Positions 10,993 through 22,922 of a stretch of 64,000 bases of DNA are shown in pieces. The notes under the pieces were generated by a model that saw only the letters and a program-made list of their open reading frames with translations, did no database searches and had not been told where the DNA came from. The stretch's first letter is position 1, and each line of letters starts with the position of its first letter. The position numbers and the translations under genes are program-made. Source of the stretch: Fomitopsis serialis (lineage: Eukaryota > Basidiomycota > Agaricomycetes > Polyporales > Fomitopsidaceae); the NCBI RefSeq assembly GCF_022376445.1, contig NW_025954965.1, positions 806,001 through 870,000 of the forward strand. The letters run 5' to 3'.

Positions 10993-13039
10993 ATGGAGGA
11001 CATCTTCGACGGTGCGATCGGTATCGACCTCGGAACCACCTACTCGTGAGTTCTACAGCCGGAGAGAGAGTTGCAGAGTCTAACCTTCCTTGCCTTGCAG
11101 CTGCGTGGGTGTCTGGCAGAACGACCGGGTCGAGATTATTGCCAACGATCGTGCGTATAGGACTGTGCCTATACGGGCTTCACACTCACCTCCTTCACAG
11201 AGGGTAACCGCACGACACCGTCCTACGTCGCCTTCTCCACCGAGGAGCGTCTGATCGGCGATGCCGCAAAAAACCAGGCCGCCATGAACCCTAAGAACAC
11301 GATCTTCGACGCAAAGCGCCTCATTGGCAGGAGATTTGAGTGAGTGTGGTTTCAGTATCTCGGCTTGATCTGTCCCTGACATGCTGTCCAGCGACCCCGA
11401 TGTCAAGAAGGACATGTCGCACTGGCCCTTCGAGGTCGTTGAGAAGGATGGCTCCCCTCTGATCAAGGTCGAGTATCTTGGGGAGGAGAAGTCTTTCAGC
11501 CCCCAGGAGATTTCTTCCATGGTCTTGACCAAGATGAAGGAGATCTCGGAGGCCAAGCTCGGTAAGACGGTGAAGAAGGCTGTGGTCACGTAAGTCCGCC
11601 ATGTTTCACCGGGTGAATACCTCGCCTTACGTCCACGCAGTGTGCCTGCCTACTTCAACGACTCCCAGCGTTTGGCGACGAAGGACGCCGGTACCATCGC
11701 TGGTCTTGACGTTCTCCGTATCATCAACGAGCCCACGGCTGCCGCCATTGCATACGGTCTCGACCGTGCGTCGACTGGCGAGAAGAACGTCCTCATCTTC
11801 GATCTTGGTGGAGGAACTTTCGATGTCTCCCTGCTCAACATCACTGGTGGTGTCTTTGCCGTCAAGGCGACTGCCGGCGACACTCACCTTGGTGGCGAGG
11901 ACTTCGACAACAACCTGCTTGATCACTTCAAGAAGGAGTTCCAGCGCAAGACGAAGTTGGACATCTCCGACGACGCTCGTGCCCTCAGGCGGTTGCGCAG
12001 TGCTTGCGAGCGTGCCAAGCGCACCTTGTCTAGCGTCACCCAGACCACGGTTGAGGTTGACTCGCTGTACCAGGGCGAGGACTTCTCGGCGAACATCACC
12101 CGTGCTCGTTTCGAGGAGATCAACGCTCCTCTTTTCAAGTCGACTCTCGACCCCGTTGAACGGGTGCTCAAGGATGCCAAGATGCCCCGCGAGAAGGTCG
12201 ATGATATTGTCCTTGTCGGCGGATCGACTCGTATCCCCAAGGTCCAGTCGCTTGTCTCCGAGTACTTCGGTGGCCGTCAGCTTAACAAGTCGATCAACCC
12301 CGACGAGGCTGTCGCCTACGGTGCCGCGGTCCAGGCTGCCGTCCTCACCGGCCAGACGTCTGACAAGACTGCGGACCTTGTGCTTCTCGATGTCGCTCCC
12401 TTGTCGCTCGGTGTCGCCATGCAAGGCGATATCTTCGGTGTCGTCGTTCCCCGTAACACCCCCATCCCCACCAACAAGTCGCGGACGTTCACGACGGTCG
12501 AGGACAACCAGACGACTGTCACCTTCCCTGTCTACGAGGGCGAGCGGACTCAGTGCCGCGACAACCGTCTGCTTGGCGAGTTCGAGCTCAATGGTATCCC
12601 GCCTATGCCCCGTGGCCAGGCCGAGCTTGTCACCACCTTTGAGGTCGATGCGAACGGTCTCCTCAAGGTTACTGCTCAGGACCGTGCCTCTGGCCGTAAG
12701 GCGCAGATCAGCATCACGAACTCGGTCGGCCGTCTGTCGTCTGCTGAGATTGAGCAGATGGTGAAGGACGCGGAGCAGTTCAAGCAGGCGGACAAGGACT
12801 TCTCTGCGCGGCACGAGGCCAAGTCCGACCTCGAGAGCTACATCCACCAGGTCGAGAACACCATCACGTCGCCTGAGATTGGCATGAAGCTCAAGCGCGG
12901 CGCTAAGGCGCAGGTCGAGGCCGAGCTCGCGCGTGCCATGGAGAAGCTCGAGATCGAGGACTCGTCGGCGGACGAGCTCAGGAAGGCGCAGTTGGGCATC
13001 AAGCGTGCCCTCCAAAAAGCCACCGCTGGTATCCGGTAA
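10993..13039 (+). CDS. SSB1: ribosome-associated Hsp70 of the Ssb type
   Basis: Five exons: 10993-11045, 11101-11150, 11201-11339, 11392-11589 and 11641-13039, giving 612 residues, matching yeast Ssb1 (613). Hsp70 signatures are [31 protein letters not shown] and [14 protein letters not shown]. The C-terminus ends ATAGIR rather than EEVD, and there is no signal peptide, which places it with the Ssb class of cotranslational chaperones rather than the Ssa or ER forms. Ssb binds nascent chains at the ribosome exit with RAC (zuotin/Ssz). Introns crowd into the first 650 bp and the last exon carries 76% of the protein. Third positions are strongly C-biased, as expected for a highly expressed gene. 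The mRNA leader is pyrimidine-rich (10905-10985). Confidence 0.95.
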
Positions 13040-13366
13040 GGCTGGGTGGTGGTAGTTGTTCGGCGAGTGTGTTGTGGTCGCAGTCGTAGCATAGTTGTCC
13101 TGTCTCATGTCTTTTCACGTCCTACTTGCTTGACCGTCGTGCATCTGTGGCATACAAAACGAAGCTGTCCGTCCTTGCATCGTACTGTTGTACTTATATC
13201 AGTACCGATTCTTTGCGAGATGCATTCTGTTCAGCTCGCGTGGGCAGTGAGCGCCTGAGCGTTCATGAAGTGTCCCGGAAGCAACGTACAAAGCAGGATA
13301 AATGACCGGAAATAACAACAGACTACGGCTACAAGGGTAAGAAAGGCGACAACACGAAGGCTTGAA

Positions 13367-14739
13367 TCATGTCGACAGCGCCTTATGCACTCGCAGAGAG
13401 ACCTCAAGAATCCACAGCTCTTCGTCGGCACCGTCACACAGGGCCTTGTCTGCGTCAGCGAAGGCAAGAGCACACTGGGACTTTTGCCTCGCCGACAGTG
13501 TAGGATGCTCGATTACGAGGTCATGAAGCTAGGATGCTCGATGAGCACGTCGTCGAATTGTGGGTGTGGGCACTCACTTGAGAGATGATCTGCGAGGCTG
13601 AATATCCTTGCCGGATGATAGCCTTCACTATCTTCCTGACTGCGTCAAAGCCCTTCGCCTTCACGCTACTGTCTATATCCATGGCATCTGCAGAGACCAA
13701 TTCGACGCCAAGCGTAGTTGCGAAGTCGTTGATAACCGAGGACCGCACGACGCCTGCGATCTCCTCGATATCACTGGGTGTAATGTCCGTTGGAGGGGTT
13801 GTGGACATAGAAAGGCGTGAGGCGGATTGAAGATACGTGATAGAACGACGGAGATCGCCATGAGAGGTGTTAATGAGAGCAGAGATGACAGCATCAGTGA
13901 CAGGGATCTTCTCTGCTGCTGCAATCTCCGCCAGGCGACTCGAGGTAGAGGTGGGGTCGAGAGGCTTGAATCGGAACTTGGAACACCGAGAGGCGAGGGG
14001 CTCAATGATTCTAAGACACGACATGAGAGAGCGCGTCGCTGTGGACAAAGGAGAACGCACCGAGTCACATAGTTGCATACGAGGCAGAATCGGGTGATAC
14101 GGGCGTATGTCTCCATGATTCGTCTCAACGCGGCCTGAGCATCCTGCGTCATGGAGTCTGCTTCGTCGAGGATAATGATTTTGTACGGTGGACAGGGATA
14201 CGTCTTTCCATCGGATGCGACTACCTGTGCGCGCGGAGTCTGCCGCGCGAAATTCTTGATTTTCTCGCGGACAATGCTAATTCCACGCTCGTCAGAAGCG
14301 TTCAGTTCTAGCACTCTTGAGCGGAAGTTGTCTGGCCTGAAAACTATGTGTGAGCTTAGCATTCAGCGTAAAAGAGCATTTCGCCAACCCAAATAGCTGC
14401 CGTGCCAGTGCGAGGATAGTGGATGTCTTGCCAGTACCAGGTGGCCCGTAGAACAGCATATGTGGCAACTACCCATGATGCGACTCGTCAGTATACAGGC
14501 CTGGCACTTCCCGCTGTTACGCACGTTTGACGAAGTTAATGTCTTTCGGAGTACAGCAACAGTATGTTCTTGCGCTGAGACGTCGTCAATGGTTTTTGGA
14601 CGGCTGGATGGGTGGATGAGTACAATTGCATTGACACGCGACGCAAGAAGACTTACTATTTTTCGACCCATGGCTGATGCTGTGGTTCAGCAGCTTGTCT
14701 TTGTGGTGCAGCTCTTGCCTGCGGCTGAAAAAATGACAT
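13367..14739 (-). CDS. RFC2: replication factor C clamp-loader subunit (yeast Rfc2 / human RFC4 type)
   Basis: Six exons: 14739-14657, 14603-14525, 14468-14389, 14336-14061, 14010-13578 and 13528-13367, giving 370 residues. Introns are 49-56 nt. Visible motifs are the [19 protein letters not shown] start, Walker A ([17 protein letters not shown]), [12 protein letters not shown], Walker B ([10 protein letters not shown]) and the SRC motif ([12 protein letters not shown]). The SRC arginine-finger motif and overall identity place it in the RFC2/RFC4 class. It loads PCNA on primer-template junctions as part of the RFC pentamer. A 13-nt direct repeat straddles the last splice acceptor. Its start codon lies 177 bp from that of the CAF-1 large subunit, which also works at PCNA. 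Confidence 0.93.
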
Positions 14740-14916
14740 GCTTATCCTGGTCAGAGATGGACTGAGCACATACGCGCCGTGGCTCACGACGACGCGTCGG
14801 AACGCGTTGGGTCACACGATAGTCACGTCCGTGACAAGACGCGACTCTGGCTCGACGCGTGCGGTTCCTTCGCGACTTCCACAACACCCCATACTGAACG
14901 AGCTCTGCGTTGCGAG
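14740..14916. promoter_or_regulatory. divergent RFC2/CAC1 promoter with three MluI cell-cycle boxes
   Basis: ACGCGT occurs at 14792-14797, 14802-14807 and 14855-14860 within only 177 bp, with further ACGCGA-like cores nearby. ACGCGT is the MCB element bound by MBF-type factors that drive G1/S transcription of DNA-synthesis genes in fungi. Both flanking genes are S-phase functions. The sites are seen directly; the regulatory role is inferred. Confidence 0.65.
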
Positions 14917-17812
14917 ATGTCCACCTCAGACCCCCAGCCATGTACGTGGAACGCATTCTCAGATACATGTCGACGCTGAATATCGTTCAGCCGTGGTGGA
15001 CCTCGCAGACGCGGCCGGTGAGACTACACGATCTCCAGACATACAACATGTTCTCAGTATCGTACAGAGAAATCCAACAAGACAAGATTAGTCGATCTCA
15101 AAAATGGGAAGCTTGTGTTGAGACAGAAACTGCTGTCTCTGGAGAAGATGTCGGAAACTATGCAAGGTGTGCAGGGCTTACATGTCATGTCACTCGGTCC
15201 ATACTGACTTGTTGTCATGGGAAATGCTAGACACCGTCAAATTCCGAGAATTTATCGAGGCTCGAGTGCAACACCAGGAAGAGGCATTATCTAAAATACC
15301 AGACGATCACCTACCCCTCATCGTTAAATTAGTTCATGAGAGGTAACGACAGTCCTTCTTCCACTGCACCGTTCTCATATTCGTCCCACAGCGACAAGAC
15401 TGTTCACGCACTGGCAAAGCACATTCAAGGCGAGTTGTTACCAGTGCATGACGCTGATGATATCATCCTCGACCCTTCGTCCGTCCTTCCTCTCGATGTC
15501 ATTGAACAAGCAATCAAGGCTGTGGCCACAAGGAATGACTACGGGCTGGAGAGCACAGCTGGATCGGGAAAGGTCCCGGCTGCGCTGCACATCTGGAGAT
15601 GGGAGGCGAAAGATAAACATATGGACTGGCTTCCTAGGGCAGCCATGGAGAAGCTCGAAACTCGGCTGGCAGAACGGCGTCAAGTATGTACACTTGCCTC
15701 TCTTCTGGACAGAAGTCTGTAGACTGACGCACACTAGGCGAAGCAAGACGTCCAGGAACTATTTGATGCGCTACCGGAGGATGTTCGCAGCGGGTTGCTC
15801 GGCGTCAAGAGCACCACGAGGACACCTTTGAAGACGAAGCCCAGCATGCAGAGCACGGACGACATTACTAGTCCGGACCAAAGCGAGTCTGGTACAAAGG
15901 GTCAATCGCAAACACCGGAGGTTGACGGGGTAAATGCCGTTGATCGACGTCTGACTTAAGGGATGCTCATGCGCACTGCATTCAGGATAAAGTCGGCACC
16001 TCCAAAGGCTCTGGTAGATCTAAGAAGCCAGCGGATCCGGAGAAAGCTGCAAGGGTATGCACCATTTTAGATATTCAAACCTCCAATCAAGCTAATATCT
16101 CCAAACAGGAGAGGGAGAAGCTTGAAAAGAAGGCTGCAAAGGCAGAGAGAGAAAAGAGAGAACAGGAGGCGCAAAGCAAGTCGCGGTCCATTATGGCGAA
16201 TTTCTTCGGGAAAGGGAAGGCCACCCCTACGAAGCGGTCTGATTCGTCCACATCTGCGAAAGCGGGCAACTCGGAGGTAGCGGGCCCGTCAACGACTCGA
16301 TCAGACTTTGCCAAGACGTTCAAGCCGTTTGTATTGAAAAAGGGCTCGGAGATTGCTCCTGTGAATTGGTTTGAACAGGCGCGAAGACGACAATGCGCCA
16401 GCAAGACAAGGACCGAAGGCGATGTGATTGTGCTAGACGATGTAGAGGAAGACGCACTTGATGCGGTGCCCCCGCCAAACATTAACATTGGTCAGATGGA
16501 TGCAAGCGGTATGTTGCCACGTCCATCTCGTTCGCAGTGATTTAACTACAGTCGTATGCTGTAGAACGGTTGCACGATATTCTGTCTCAACCTCAAACCT
16601 CCCTTTGCCCTATCCCCCGTCGTCGGCAACCCCGATCTCACCTCAAGTCCTACACCCCGTGTTCCGTCCGGTTTATCATGACTGAGCTTACTGAGGCGGA
16701 AGTGACAGGCGATGATGACAGGGTCCGCGCACTGCTGGCGGTGCTGCGCAACCGACGGACGATTCCCGCAAAGGTACTCATCTTCACCGAGGACGCCCGC
16801 CCAGGCTACTTTGGGACATGGACTCGCAGCTCGCGGGAAATCGGGCCCCGCGCACCCTTTGGCAGAGACGTACTCGCTTTGGACTACAGCTACGACAGCG
16901 CGGAGGAATGGGAAGGCGAGGAAGAGAACGGGGGCGATGACGTCGTCGAGGATGCAGACGATGAAGAGGTGGGTGAGGGTGAAGGCGAGGACTCCGACTT
17001 GGACGACTGGTTGGTGGACGATGACGAGGTGGAGGACCCGGGTACCCCAGTGGAGGAACGACGCGATGACAGCCCGGACTTGATGCTGGTGGACGCGCCG
17101 TACGTGCCGTCGAAACGGAAGACCACGTCAGAAGCAGGAAAGCAAGGGAAGAAGCGGAAAGTTGTCATCCCACTAGTGCCCTTTACTAAGGGGCCATGTT
17201 GGGAGTCGAGTGTTGGCCGGTGTAGCTATGAGCCCTTCGAACCGTATCGGATTGAGCTGTTCAATGGTGCGTTGGGTCCATCGTATTCTACGGAGGTCCC
17301 GGGTGCTCACAAAAGTACGACTAGATACTTCCTATCCCATTGATCCGTTCACATATGTCGCTGCCGTCCCAGAGACTTCAGCAGCAGGAGCCAAGGACCG
17401 CAGTGACTTCGCCGTACCCGCGCTTCCCTCTCGACTTGCTGTCTCCAACGCGCAAGGAACGTCTGCACCTTCCGATGCTTCCTCGACATCAAATACCCCC
17501 GTAGCAGTAGGACCAAAGAAGCCCGCGCTGACACCGAAGACTATGTTCCCCGAAGCACACCTGCCGGTACTGCTGTCCAAGATCAACACGCTCGCAACAA
17601 GCAACCTGGCGTTCATAGTTGAGACGGTGTACCAGGATCTGCGTGAGCAGCGAGTGAAGAAGAACGCGATTGAAGCAAAGGTGAAGGAGGTTGGCGAGAA
17701 GAGCAAGTCGCAGAAGATCTGGATTGTCAAGCCCGAAGTGAAGGTCAGTTGCACTCGGTTTGCCCCGTCAACCCAGGCTGACGTCGTACAGGCGGTTCAT
17801 GGGTTAGCTTAA
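14917..17812 (+). CDS. CAC1: chromatin assembly factor 1 large subunit (p150/Cac1)
   Basis: Eleven exons: 14917-14941, 14991-15017, 15092-15166, 15231-15342, 15392-15683, 15738-15929, 15986-16054, 16109-16508, 16565-17266, 17325-17743 and 17792-17812 (777 residues). CAF-1 deposits newly made H3-H4 behind the fork through PCNA. Visible parts are a Lys/Glu/Arg-rich KER segment (AAREREKLEKKAAKAEREKR), a degenerate PCNA-interacting motif directly after it (SRSIMANFFGKGK), the conserved Cac1 core (IFTEDARPGYFGTWTR) and a long acidic stretch (roughly residues 450-520). A C-terminal winged-helix-like end follows (NLAFIVETVYQDL). The first two exons are tiny, so the 5' end is the least certain part. 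The last intron is 48 nt and in frame; removing it gives the family-like ending KPEVKAVHGLA. Confidence 0.88.
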
Positions 17813-18009
17813 GGACACGAAGGTTTGAGTTGTTGTGCTGTCGTTATTTATAGTGTTTCTTGTTTTCTTGTCGACTAACTTTGGTGGCCATGGATCCATT
17901 CAGTACGAATACAGCATTAAGAGTGTACATATTATACACGCGTTGGCATTGAATACCACTACGGCATGACAATCATAGGGGCAAAATACCACAATCAATC
18001 CGACAACTG

Positions 18010-18819
18010 CTATGATGAAGCGAGTTTCCAAAGTAGGTCGGCATACTCCTTGTTAGACTTCGTACTGTCGAAATTGACGCAGTGTACGTCGCCTGTTATT
18101 GAACCTGAGGCAATGGCAGCATGAGCAAAGGGTTGGGCGTGGGCATGATCTCGAGAGACGTACGAATGAGCATCTTCGCGATGCGCCCATCTTGTCCCAT
18201 GATAGGCTCGAAGCCAAGGCCCTTGTACATGGCTAGACGGAGACTGACGCACGGACAAAAGTGAGGAGGGGTTCGCGGAAGTTATCGTCGAGGAGACTCA
18301 CGCAGTTGCATCCAACATATGCTCTGCAGACGGATCTGACTCCTTCAGGTTGCGCAACTCGTCTCCGACGCGTGCTAGTTCAGCCTCCTTGCCCGCGAGA
18401 GCTCCTTCCGCGTCATTGATAGCCTTTATCAACGATAGTCGCGTCTCGTCTAGTTCATTCATCATGGCGCCATGCTGCTCTGCAGAGGGGAGAGTGGACG
18501 GTCTTGTAGATGACACACGCGCTGCGTCGAGGACCCGAGCAAGCGCTGCTCACAGGCTAGACATGGTCAGACGAGGACGTCGTTAGGCGGATGGGCGACT
18601 GACAGCGTACGCGAGACTGTGCCTCTTCAATCTCCTTTCTGCGCCCTTCCTCCGTAATGGACATCTGCTCTTCGGCGGCTGCAATGGTGAGGTAGTCCTC
18701 CTCAGGATCTATGATGGGGATCATGTCCCGGATTGCCTTTCTATATACCGACACAAACTCAGACGAGCAATATGCTGACAAAAGTGAACGTACATCGTGT
18801 CCTGTATGCTGATAGACAT
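18010..18819 (-). CDS. SPC24: Spc24-like kinetochore protein
   Basis: Five exons: 18819-18794, 18740-18604, about 18545/18548-18302, 18243-18164 and 18104-18010, giving 193-194 residues. The N-terminal half predicts a coiled coil (GKEAELARVGDELRNLKES). The C-terminal part (ALRLAMYKGLGFEPI, then KMLIRSITGDVHCVNFD and LLWKLASS) fits the globular RWD domain of fungal Spc24. Spc24 pairs with Spc25 in the Ndc80 complex, anchoring microtubule-binding Ndc80/Nuf2 to the inner kinetochore. The acceptor of intron 2 is ambiguous between two AGs three bases apart, adding or removing one residue. The gene is convergent with CAC1, with only 197 bp between stops. Identification rests on remembered fungal homologues, so moderately sure. 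Confidence 0.72.
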
Positions 18820-20380
18820 GGATAAATCTGTGACGCAGCTCGACGGTTAGGATGAGTAGCAAATATTGAGTGGAAATGACGGTCAATGGCAACAGTACGC
18901 GTTCAGAATCGTGTTGAACTTGAAGCGCTGAGTTAACACGCTCACGTGATCGCGCCGACACCGACGGATCCTTAGAACGATCCTGGATCAATGTCTTGTG
19001 AGCGCATGTGAGCACTGAGACTGTTGTCTTGTATCGTGCTGGGCGTGCCTTTTCATGAGGTTGTGCGCAATTCAAAGGGGGTGCACCTTCACCGCTTACC
19101 CCCAGCTCATTTTCGCATTTCGAGCTCAAGCGCTCACCGAAGCAAGGATGCTGGCCGGTCACTGCGTCCATTCCCCTCGAGTTATTTCCTGTAACAGCTA
19201 ATGACGGGAAACCGGATTATCCTTAGCCTTTGATTTTACATGACATCCTACCACACGAAATTTGACTATACAAGAACTCCACGAGCTCTACTCCACGAAC
19301 TTCACGACCATCTCTACGCCCAACCTCAACAACATGCACCATAACGTTCACCAGACAAACTAAGCCATGTCTTGGTGAGCACAGTTGTCATCACATCATC
19401 ACACAGCTTGACACACCAGAAAGCGAGCTACCCATCGCTGGGACTCTGTGTAAGCTGCCCGACAATGGCTTCTGTATACCGGGCTTGACTGTATAACTCA
19501 TACTGTGAATTGGTCTGGCTTCATTGGAACTAGTATTGTCGGCCACGTACACACTTCCAACCGCACAATTAAAGAACCCTCCGGTATATCCCGTCCGCAC
19601 TAACCATACCTCCACTCTAGGTCGTAGACCCAGCTCGAGGAGGCTGGGCTGTAGAAATCCCAACCGTCCGGCGTGATCGACAGCCGGTGAAGCCAGCCGC
19701 GCTATGCTCGATCACGAAGGCCGTGCCGCGACATGCCAGACAGTGAGCCCGACGCGGTTCGAGTTAGAAAATGGGGCGCGCCCCGGAGGCTGGCCTCCCG
19801 CCGCCGTCAGCCCCGCTCGCTCACCGTATAAATAGCCCGCCTACCTGTCTCGAACCGCCGTTCCCTCTTTCTTCTTCTCTCCCACCTTCCCCTCACTCCA
19901 GCGGCGGGGTCTTATCTTCGTGAGTGACCCTCTTCACCCTCATCGCACATGCACTGACGACTGCCCCGACCTGCCACCAGTGCACGGACTGTGGACTGCA
20001 TCGCCTAGAGAAATACCGTCGTGACGGGGCGTCGTGTCCACAACTCCTGCAGCTTGACCCCCCGCCCCCAAGACCGACGCGGGTGTCTCATTGTCAGCTG
20101 AGGAGCTGTCACGGTTGGTTCGTGAAGGGCGCCAGTTGACTGTGACTAACTCTGCGAGGAGCCCAAGCAGCGCTATCGGCTAGCGAAACACCGTTGGGAC
20201 AGGGCGTCCGCGTTGTTTGGGTTCACGGTCTTGGGGGATCCCGCCTAGTATACAGTAGTGTAGCTTTCTCCAGGGCGGGCGGTCATCCCGACGTAGTCGG
20301 GCGAGGATCGTCCGGGCGCGCATCTCATCGTGATCCTGGAGTCTAGTACCTCCTTCGCCCAGAGGGGCGGGGAGGGAAGC
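18820..20380. other. intergenic region with TATA box and possible spliced non-coding transcript
   Basis: A strong TATAAATAG lies at 19827-19835, followed by a CT-rich leader. A good donor (GTGAGT at 19920) pairs with an acceptor (CCACCAG ending at 19980) and a CTGAC-type branch site. Downstream 19981-20380 is GC-rich with potential hairpins (for example CCCGAC-GTA-GTCGGG near 20290) and no conserved reading frame. I could not match it to SRP, RNase P/MRP, U3 or telomerase RNA. No gene is recognised between 18820 and 19826. Confidence 0.4.
19827..19835 (+). promoter_or_regulatory. TATA box
   Basis: TATAAATAG followed by a pyrimidine-rich probable initiator about 30-60 bp downstream. No protein-coding gene follows within 1.2 kb, so the transcript it drives is unidentified. 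Confidence 0.55.
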
Positions 20381-20960
20381 TAAGACGCGCCAAAGAGTGT
20401 TGTAATTAAGCCTGTAGCGTACCTTGAGAGGGCCATTGCGATCTGCTGGACAATGTCGCGTGCAACTGTGACACCTTGGAGAGCGTTGGGTTCAATGACT
20501 GCTATAGCGAGGGCCATCAAGTCAATCAAATCAGAAGTACTGCGCTGCAGGTGTCTGTCCTTTCGTCCCCAGTAATTGTTCGATGTACGCATAGTAAGGC
20601 TCACGCACGGTGACATGCTCTGCACGGATTGGAGCTCGGAGACCCAAGCAACTGCAGACGCGCGGCGACTTCACCAGGGGGGCCCAGGAGCGCACCGTGC
20701 ACGTCCTTGAATTCCGTTGACGAGAGTCTGGAGCAACAGTCAAGTCAGTCTTACACTGCCTCCCAAGTTGTATCACCGAGTGAGGTGATGGACATAATAT
20801 GCCATTGTGCGTTGGGACCTCCCCAGGACGCGTATGGGCATGGAGTGTAACCTAGAGCATAAGAGCAGCTCTGCAGCAGATAGCATACGGCTCATAATTG
20901 ACTGACAGAGTATGGCCCATTGAGCAAGGTCGAAACGGCTGAGGCGCTGTTGCGGTTGGG
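20380..20960 (-). CDS. possible small hypothetical gene, structure unresolved
   Basis: Minus-strand frames here have protein-like composition, especially the end ALAIAVIEPNALQGVTVARD and QQIAMALSRYATGLITTLFG, with a stop near 20380. An upstream stretch contains EPYYAYIEQLLGTKGQTPAAQ in another frame. I cannot join them with convincing introns, and I do not recognise a family. The unit would lie head-to-head with YPT31. It could equally be a pseudogene or chance frames. Confidence 0.25.
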
Positions 20961-21116
20961 CTGCAACGATTGCCCGGCGTATCAACAGATTCAAAGTCCG
21001 CTGAGCTTCTCATCGCCCCGCCCAGCTGCCTGCGTCTCCCCTGCACAGGCCCTTCTCCTCGCTCACTCGCACACACCCATTCGCCTTTGTATTTTTGTTA
21101 CATACGCATCGCTGCC

Positions 21117-22171
<1,055 letters not shown>

Positions 22172-22922
22172 TTGGGAGGCGTGAGGGATGTTCGTGGTTG
22201 CTGTGGATGGATATCGTCGATACATTGGGCCCTTGTGCATAGCTATACTCCGAGTTCTTGTAATCTGATGTTTTCTTTCCCCTGGTACCCGACTATGTGT
22301 GTGACACGGAGCACGGTGCACCAAATGAATGAGAGAAAGTAACTTGGCCTGCATGCATTCATGGTTCTCACATTGACAAGACCGGCAAAAAGGGTTTATG
22401 AGGGGCACGGCCCATCCGCGCGAACAGACGGCGCGTCCTTGTCTCCTAAGACTAACTCGGCGTGTCCTGCAGGTTGCGGAATTGCTTCCCTGGCCAGTCA
22501 AGGACAGATTACACCAGGCCGTGCCTCCGCTTCCGCGGTGACAGCCAAAGTAACCAAGTTTTCTGGAGGGGACGGCCTTGAACCAGCGCACAGACGAGTA
22601 AGCCCGTTGATTGGTTAGACCACCTCACATTCCCGGTATAGGGCCGCTACAGCCACTACGCCATTGTACCATACAATTCATCCTTGTGATACCCCATATC
22701 ATACTTCGCGCACATACCTCGGCGAACGTGGCTACGACGCGATACGTGGCTGCTCGCTCGTGCGGCCTGCACTGATGCGGGGAGCCGCCGTTTGGCCGCC
22801 TTATATGAACGTCTGAGACGAACATGCTGACTGCAGACGACTCGCCCATCTGCAGCCATCTCTGGGCCTGTGCGCCGAATCCCTTCATTGCCTGTGCGCA
22901 GAGAAAGCATCCCTCGCAATCA
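22172..22922. other. intergenic region with a tRNA-like remnant
   Basis: Contains the YPT31 3' end and the upstream region of the next gene. A 71-nt minus-strand segment at 22564-22634 resembles a decayed tRNA (see findings). Nothing else is recognised. Confidence 0.4.

Noticed and set aside
19981..20390. SRP RNA, RNase P/MRP RNA, U3 snoRNA or telomerase RNA in the GC-rich transcript region
   Set aside because: I could not find their conserved core motifs, nor a telomere-repeat template, so no identity is claimed.
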